From positions 124,001 to 188,000 of the forward strand of contig NZ_RPOK01000002.1 of NCBI RefSeq assembly GCF_003820355.1: 64,000 nt of DNA, written 5' to 3'. Within the stretch, counting starts at the first letter, position 1; every line of letters starts with the position of its first letter. Origin of the DNA: Paralteromonas sediminis (GTDB lineage Bacteria; Pseudomonadota; Gammaproteobacteria; Enterobacterales; Alteromonadaceae). This document shows, piece after piece, positions 59,966-64,000 of this stretch. Position numbers and translations under genes: made by a program. Below the pieces are notes generated by a model. That model searched no databases. It worked only from the letters and a program-made list of their open reading frames with translations, and had not been told where the DNA came from.

Positions 59966-62491
59966 ATGGTTGTTGATTTAGCCTGGCGACTTTTTCGCCA
60001 CGAGGCCAAACGGGGTGAATTAACTGTCATCCTTTTTGCCATTGTGCTCTCTGTTTCTGCTGTCTTGTCGTTAAGCTTGTTTAGTGAGCGGTTGCAAAGT
60101 GCGTTGGTTGAACGCTCTGCTGCATTTATCGCGGCTGATAGTCAGTTATGGTCAAGGAATGGTTTTGATGAGAGCTGGATAAACTATGCGCAAGAACAGG
60201 GTTTAAATACGGCTAAACGCGCCTCCACACGATCAATGGCGTTTGGCCAGGAAGATATGGCGCTGGTTGATCTACGAGCGGTAAGTGACGCATACCCGCT
60301 CAAGGGCACAGTAAAAGTCGCTGATGAGCCCTTCGGGCAGCTCTACGATACAGAATCTTTACCTCAACCTGGTTTTGCTTGGATAGATGCGCGTTTATTT
60401 CAATTGCTTGACCTGACACTGGGCGGCACTATTGACATCGGAGATAAAACACTCGTTGTTGAGCGAGTACTTGGTGAAATTCCCGACGCTGGCTTTAGTG
60501 TATTTAACACTGATCCTATTGTTTTGATGGCGATAGAGGATTTGCCAGAAGCCAACATTACTGGCCCAGGAAGCAGAGTGAATTACGTCACCTACTTCAC
60601 TGGCAGCGAGGATCAGCTCGAGGCGTATTATGAATGGTTGAGACCGCAGATGGACGATGAAATTCACTGGTGGCGGTCACTAGAGGGAGATGAATCTAGA
60701 ATAGGTCGTTCGGTGGCCCGTGCCGAACAGTACTTTTTACTCGCTAGTCTTTTGGCCATTGTACTAGCTGCGGTGTCTATTGCGGTTGCCGCGCAGCGCT
60801 ACAGTCAGCGACATTTTGATCCTGTGGCTATTATGAAAACGCTGGGGGCGACTAAGCAAATGATCCAGCGGGTATATGTTCTGCAAATCTTGTTCATTAT
60901 GCTGTTAGGCATCACGCTAGGACTTGCCGTTGGCTTTGCCATTCAACAACTGGTAGTCATAGCTCTGGCAGATACCGTTGATGTCTCTTTGTCAGTGTGG
61001 CATTGGCGCCCGGTTGTTATCGCAACGTTTACCGGCGCATTATGTGCGCTAATGTTTTCGTTGTACCCGTTAATGCAGTTGTTTTCAGTACCGCCGTTGC
61101 GCGTTTTGCGCCGTGATATCTCGTCAACACTTACAGCTCGATGGCTTCAGTTCTTGCTGGCAGGTGGCGCCATATTCTTTTTGATGTGGTCCTACAGTGG
61201 TGATTTATTGATAAGCGCAATCTTATTTGCCTCTGGTATTGTGCTAATCGCAGGGTTGATCGGTGTGACTTTCGGCCTAATAGCGCTGGGTCGAAAGCTC
61301 GGGCAAGGTAGCATGGGAGCGTGGCAGCTAGCGTGGGCACGTATCCGTCGGCGTGCAATGGATAACAGTGTGCAATTAATCAGTTTCTCTATCACCATTA
61401 TGCTGCTCCTTGTGGTTTTGGTAATGCGTAACGATATGATAGAGGAGTGGCGGGGCCAGTTACCCGAAGGGACGCCTAATTATTTCATGGCAAATATAGC
61501 CGACGATGATAAGGCGGCATTGCTGTCACATTTTGAGACCAATGGCGTAACAGTGGATGAACTGTTTCCAATCGTTAGGGGACGCTTTATTGAAGTTAAC
61601 GGTGAACGTGTTAACACAGAAGTGACCAAAGAGGATGACGACACTCCACGCGAGGGGCGCGACGGGCTTGGCCGTGAGGCAAACCTAAGTTGGAGTAACC
61701 AACTGCAAAAAGAAAATGTGGTGGTGGAAGGTGAGTGGCATGACAAGTGGCAACCATCCACGTCGGAAGGTACTGTCTATTATCCTGTTTCTCTTGAGAG
61801 TGAAGTAGCAGGAAGGCTAGATCTTAAACTGGGAGACAAGCTGACCTTCAATATAGGGAGTGAAATGGTCTACACCGAGGTTACCAGTATCCGAGAGGTT
61901 AACTGGCAGACTATGCAGCCTAATTTCTTCTTTGTATTGCATCCAGCAGCAATGGACGCTTTCAAACCGACTTATTTAACCAGTTTCCATCTAGACGCTG
62001 AGCGCAAACCTGTGTTGACGTCATTGCTTCAACCATTTCCTACTATTACGCTGTTTGATGTGGATGCGCGTATCAATCAGCTTAGAAGCATTGTTGACCA
62101 AGTCTCTTTAGCCGTAGAGTTTATCCTTATTCTCGTGTTGGCTGCCGGTTCATTGGTGCTTATTGCACAAGTACAGGCCAGCATGGATGAGCGACAGCAA
62201 GAGCTGGCCATATTGCGAACATTAGGGGCCAAAGGCAGCCTGATCAGACAGAGCGTTGTCTTTGAATTTATCATAATCGGCGTCGTGGCGGGCTTGATGG
62301 CTGCAATAGCCAATGAGTTGAGCTTGTACTTGTTACAAACGCAAGTGTTCCAAATGTCGCCTGGGTTGCACCTAGACTATTGGGGGGTAGCAGCTGTCGC
62401 GGGGGCTGTCGTCGTGGGAACCTTGGGTGCCATTAGCTGCTGGCGCCTGCTGTCATTGAACACGACCACACTGTTACGACGAATGGTGTAA
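59966..62491 (+). CDS. ybbP: ABC transporter permease YbbP (FtsX-type)
   Basis: An 841-residue permease of the FtsX/LolC-MacB group, longer than E. coli YbbP (804). There is an N-terminal helix (about 22-42), a periplasmic domain, a set of three helices (about 260-385), two central helices (about 395-450), and a second periplasmic domain (about 500-690) before three C-terminal helices (about 725-840). FtsX segments of the AIMKTLGATK and AILRTLGAKG type appear before each helix set. I take ATG 59966, with AAGGAGG 10 nt before it, in preference to an upstream ATG at 59897 that lies within ybbA. Confidence 0.92.
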   Translation: MVVDLAWRLFRHEAKRGELTVILFAIVLSVSAVLSLSLFSERLQSALVERSAAFIAADSQLWSRNGFDESWINYAQEQGLNTAKRASTRSMAFGQEDMALVDLRAVSDAYPLKGTVKVADEPFGQLYDTESLPQPGFAWIDARLFQLLDLTLGGTIDIGDKTLVVERVLGEIPDAGFSVFNTDPIVLMAIEDLPEANITGPGSRVNYVTYFTGSEDQLEAYYEWLRPQMDDEIHWWRSLEGDESRIGRSVARAEQYFLLASLLAIVLAAVSIAVAAQRYSQRHFDPVAIMKTLGATKQMIQRVYVLQILFIMLLGITLGLAVGFAIQQLVVIALADTVDVSLSVWHWRPVVIATFTGALCALMFSLYPLMQLFSVPPLRVLRRDISSTLTARWLQFLLAGGAIFFLMWSYSGDLLISAILFASGIVLIAGLIGVTFGLIALGRKLGQGSMGAWQLAWARIRRRAMDNSVQLISFSITIMLLLVVLVMRNDMIEEWRGQLPEGTPNYFMANIADDDKAALLSHFETNGVTVDELFPIVRGRFIEVNGERVNTEVTKEDDDTPREGRDGLGREANLSWSNQLQKENVVVEGEWHDKWQPSTSEGTVYYPVSLESEVAGRLDLKLGDKLTFNIGSEMVYTEVTSIREVNWQTMQPNFFFVLHPAAMDAFKPTYLTSFHLDAERKPVLTSLLQPFPTITLFDVDARINQLRSIVDQVSLAVEFILILVLAAGSLVLIAQVQASMDERQQELAILRTLGAKGSLIRQSVVFEFIIIGVVAGLMAAIANELSLYLLQTQVFQMSPGLHLDYWGVAAVAGAVVVGTLGAISCWRLLSLNTTTLLRRMV

Positions 62492-62510
62492 GTGCAATAA
62501 GACCAGGACG

Positions 62511-63425
62511 CTATTGAAAAATAGCGTCCAATGCTGGTTGCAATTCAGGATAGATAAAGTTGTAACCAGCTTCCTGTAATCGTTGGGGTAACACAAACTG
62601 GCCAGTTAGCAGCAAATCTGAGGCTTCGCCCATGAGCATATTGAGGGCAAACGCAGGCATGGGTATAACGGTAGGTCTGTTCAATGCTTTGCCAAGCGCT
62701 TTGGTAAAAGCAGCATTACTGACTGGTGACGGGGCGGTAAAGTTGAATGCACCTTTGAGTGAATCATTAGCAATCAAATAGTGTATTCCCGCAACCATAT
62801 CATCGATGTGGATCCAGGACATGCCTTGCTTGCCATTACCAATAGGGCCGCCTAAACCCAATGAAAAGGGCAGTGTCATTTTGCCGAGCGCACCTTTGCC
62901 TTTGCCCAGTACAATGCCTGTTCTCAACATGCACACCCTGGTTTTTTCTGACTGTGCGCCAGACGCAATATTTTCCCATGTGGCGCAGAGCCTGTGGGTA
63001 AACTCGTCATTGATATTGTGTTCAACCTCTGTCACTGGCGTGGACGATTGACGCCCATAATAGCCAATTGCAGAGCCTGAAATAAAAACAGAGGGTGGAG
63101 ATGCACTGGCCTGTAGTAATTTAATAATATGTGATGTGGTTTGCCAGCGGCTGTCCTGAATCTTTTGTTTTTGCGTTTTAGTCCAGCGTTTGTCTGCAAT
63201 AGGCTCTCCCGCTAAATTGATCACGCAATCAAAATCATCCAGGTGATTAAGGTGGTTGAGTGAGGCTATTACTGCAACTTCACAGGATACATTTTCAAAC
63301 TGATTAAGACAGTCCTGACCTTGTCGACTGAGCACGCTGACTTTTACCCCGTCGGGTAAAGAGCGAATAAAAGCGCTACCTACAAAGCCCGTGCCGCCTG
63401 TTATCAAGTAGTGAGAGGGTTTCAC
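62511..63425 (-). CDS. yfcH: TIGR01777 family NAD(P)-binding epimerase-like protein YfcH
   Basis: A 304-residue short-chain dehydrogenase/epimerase-like protein. The Rossmann motif is [12 protein letters not shown] (about 8-19), followed by [22 protein letters not shown] (with the YxxxK-type tyrosine region) and [16 protein letters not shown]. The C-terminal segment [19 protein letters not shown] is typical of the TIGR01777/YfcH family. The function is unknown. In E. coli yfcH also follows folX. Its start overlaps the folX stop by 4 nt. Confidence 0.93.
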   Translation of the reverse strand: MKPSHYLITGGTGFVGSAFIRSLPDGVKVSVLSRQGQDCLNQFENVSCEVAVIASLNHLNHLDDFDCVINLAGEPIADKRWTKTQKQKIQDSRWQTTSHIIKLLQASASPPSVFISGSAIGYYGRQSSTPVTEVEHNINDEFTHRLCATWENIASGAQSEKTRVCMLRTGIVLGKGKGALGKMTLPFSLGLGGPIGNGKQGMSWIHIDDMVAGIHYLIANDSLKGAFNFTAPSPVSNAAFTKALGKALNRPTVIPMPAFALNMLMGEASDLLLTGQFVLPQRLQEAGYNFIYPELQPALDAIFQ

Positions 63426-63793
63426 TCAGCATCCTTATTACACGACAGCGTTAACGACACGGAATCAGAAAAGCGCAATGCATGAGGCTTATCAACTTCT
63501 ACTTGTGCATATTTTACCCAAGGGTGCTCTGCTGCTACTGCAAGCACATCAGCAGTCAGTTTTTCAAGTAAATAAAAACGGTTATCTTCGACCAGCTTAA
63601 TGATGGCCTTGGTGATGCCCTTATAGTTTAATGCATCATCTATTTGATCACTGTTTGTTGCACGTTGACCGTCATAATGGATAACAACATTGACCACTAC
63701 GTCCTGCTTATTTTGTATTTCTTCCTCTTTAATCCCTATATAAGTGCGTAAGCGAAGGTTTTTAATTCTGATTGTCGCATCGTTTAACGTCAT
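63422..63793 (-). CDS. folX: Dihydroneopterin triphosphate 2'-epimerase FolX
   Basis: FolX, a 123-residue paralogue of dihydroneopterin aldolase FolB that epimerises dihydroneopterin triphosphate. The segments [41 protein letters not shown] and [16 protein letters not shown] match the E. coli enzyme closely. Translation is coupled to yfcH downstream. FolX is linked to pterin supply (phenylalanine hydroxylase or molybdopterin-type cofactors), but that is context. Confidence 0.92.
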   Translation of the reverse strand: MTLNDATIRIKNLRLRTYIGIKEEEIQNKQDVVVNVVIHYDGQRATNSDQIDDALNYKGITKAIIKLVEDNRFYLLEKLTADVLAVAAEHPWVKYAQVEVDKPHALRFSDSVSLTLSCNKDAE

Positions 63794-63862
63794 TCTGCTT
63801 CCTGATGAGTTATTTTCTGTTAGTCTACATGCCTATGTAGGACAAGGCATTGCTATTTATTA

Positions 63863-64000
63863 ATGGAAATTCAATCTCCCGCAGCAAAAACACTTTTGAT
63901 TTTGGCCTGTTTCATTGTTGTGATGGCCGGTATTAAAGCCGCGAGCGCTATTATGGTGCCGTTCTTTCTTTCAGTCTTTATTGCCATCGCTTGTGGCCCT
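63863..64000 (+). CDS. AI-2E family transporter, N-terminal part, cut by the window edge
   Basis: An open frame runs from ATG 63863 to the window edge (46 codons). The translated start (PAAKTLLILACFIVVMAGIK) has a first hydrophobic helix, then AIMVPFFLSVFIAIACGP. This matches the N-terminus of the AI-2E family (YdiK/PerM/TqsA-like) permeases. The rest, including the family core, is outside the window, so which member it is cannot be told. Confidence 0.7.
   Translation, partial: MEIQSPAAKTLLILACFIVVMAGIKAASAIMVPFFLSVFIAIACGP

Noticed and set aside
1-64000. tRNA, rRNA, CRISPR, insertion sequence or prophage
   Set aside because: No TpsiC-like GGTTCGAATC with a proper cloverleaf, no regularly spaced direct repeats, no transposase, integrase or phage structural genes were seen in the window.

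Overview
This window (about 45% GC, densely coded on both strands) looks like chromosome from a marine gammaproteobacterium of the Alteromonadales, probably Alteromonadaceae. The reasons are gene pairs arranged as in E. coli (qmcA-nfeD, tesA divergent from ybbA-ybbP, folX-yfcH, recC-recB-recD), combined with large TonB-dependent uptake and beta-1,3-glucan degradation genes typical of algal-polysaccharide users. I see no tRNA, rRNA, CRISPR array, insertion sequence or prophage.

Layout. 1-7.3 kb: housekeeping and envelope genes (a 5'-truncated LtrA-like remnant, an unknown membrane protein, YigZ, a PagL-like lipid A deacylase, a metallo-beta-lactamase-fold hydrolase, QmcA/NfeD, a LysR regulator and a PRC-barrel protein). 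7.3-20.9 kb: a DUF2750 protein, an S46 dipeptidyl-peptidase, an RNase J-like nuclease that probably starts at CTG, a methyltransferase, an orphan periplasmic binding protein, a 1397-residue propeller-PAS-GGDEF-EAL receptor, a long-chain acyl-CoA ligase, a cysteine-rich secreted protein and an all-alpha dUTPase. 21.2-29.9 kb: recC-recB-recD with 4-nt stop/start overlaps, preceded by a gene-free stretch holding a perfect 15-bp terminator hairpin that may end a small RNA. 31.9-36.1 kb: moaB-moaC-moaD-moaE-modA-modB-modC, a compact molybdenum cofactor and molybdate uptake operon without moaA.

36.1-56.6 kb is the most distinctive part and reads as a beta-1,3-glucan (laminarin-type) utilisation region. 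It holds a secreted GH16 lipoprotein with three C-terminal repeats of one module, a very large GH-Q-clan phosphorylase with no signal peptide, two GH17 enzymes with no signal peptide, an SGNH-hydrolase/TPR protein and a TonB-dependent receptor. Around the receptor lies a conserved but functionally unexplained set: a DUF6445 putative Fe/2-oxoglutarate oxygenase, two flavin-dependent tryptophan-halogenase-like proteins, a SapC-family protein and a JmjC/cupin-type oxygenase. Four of these form a tight operon directly after the receptor. An economical model is that the GH16 enzyme cuts glucan outside, the receptor imports oligosaccharides, and the phosphorylase and GH17 enzymes process them inside. 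What the halogenase/SapC/oxygenase set does is the main open question of the window.

56.7-64 kb: two small membrane proteins, two very small ORFs, tesA divergent from ybbA-ybbP with overlapping start regions, folX-yfcH, and the start of an AI-2E family permease cut by the window edge.
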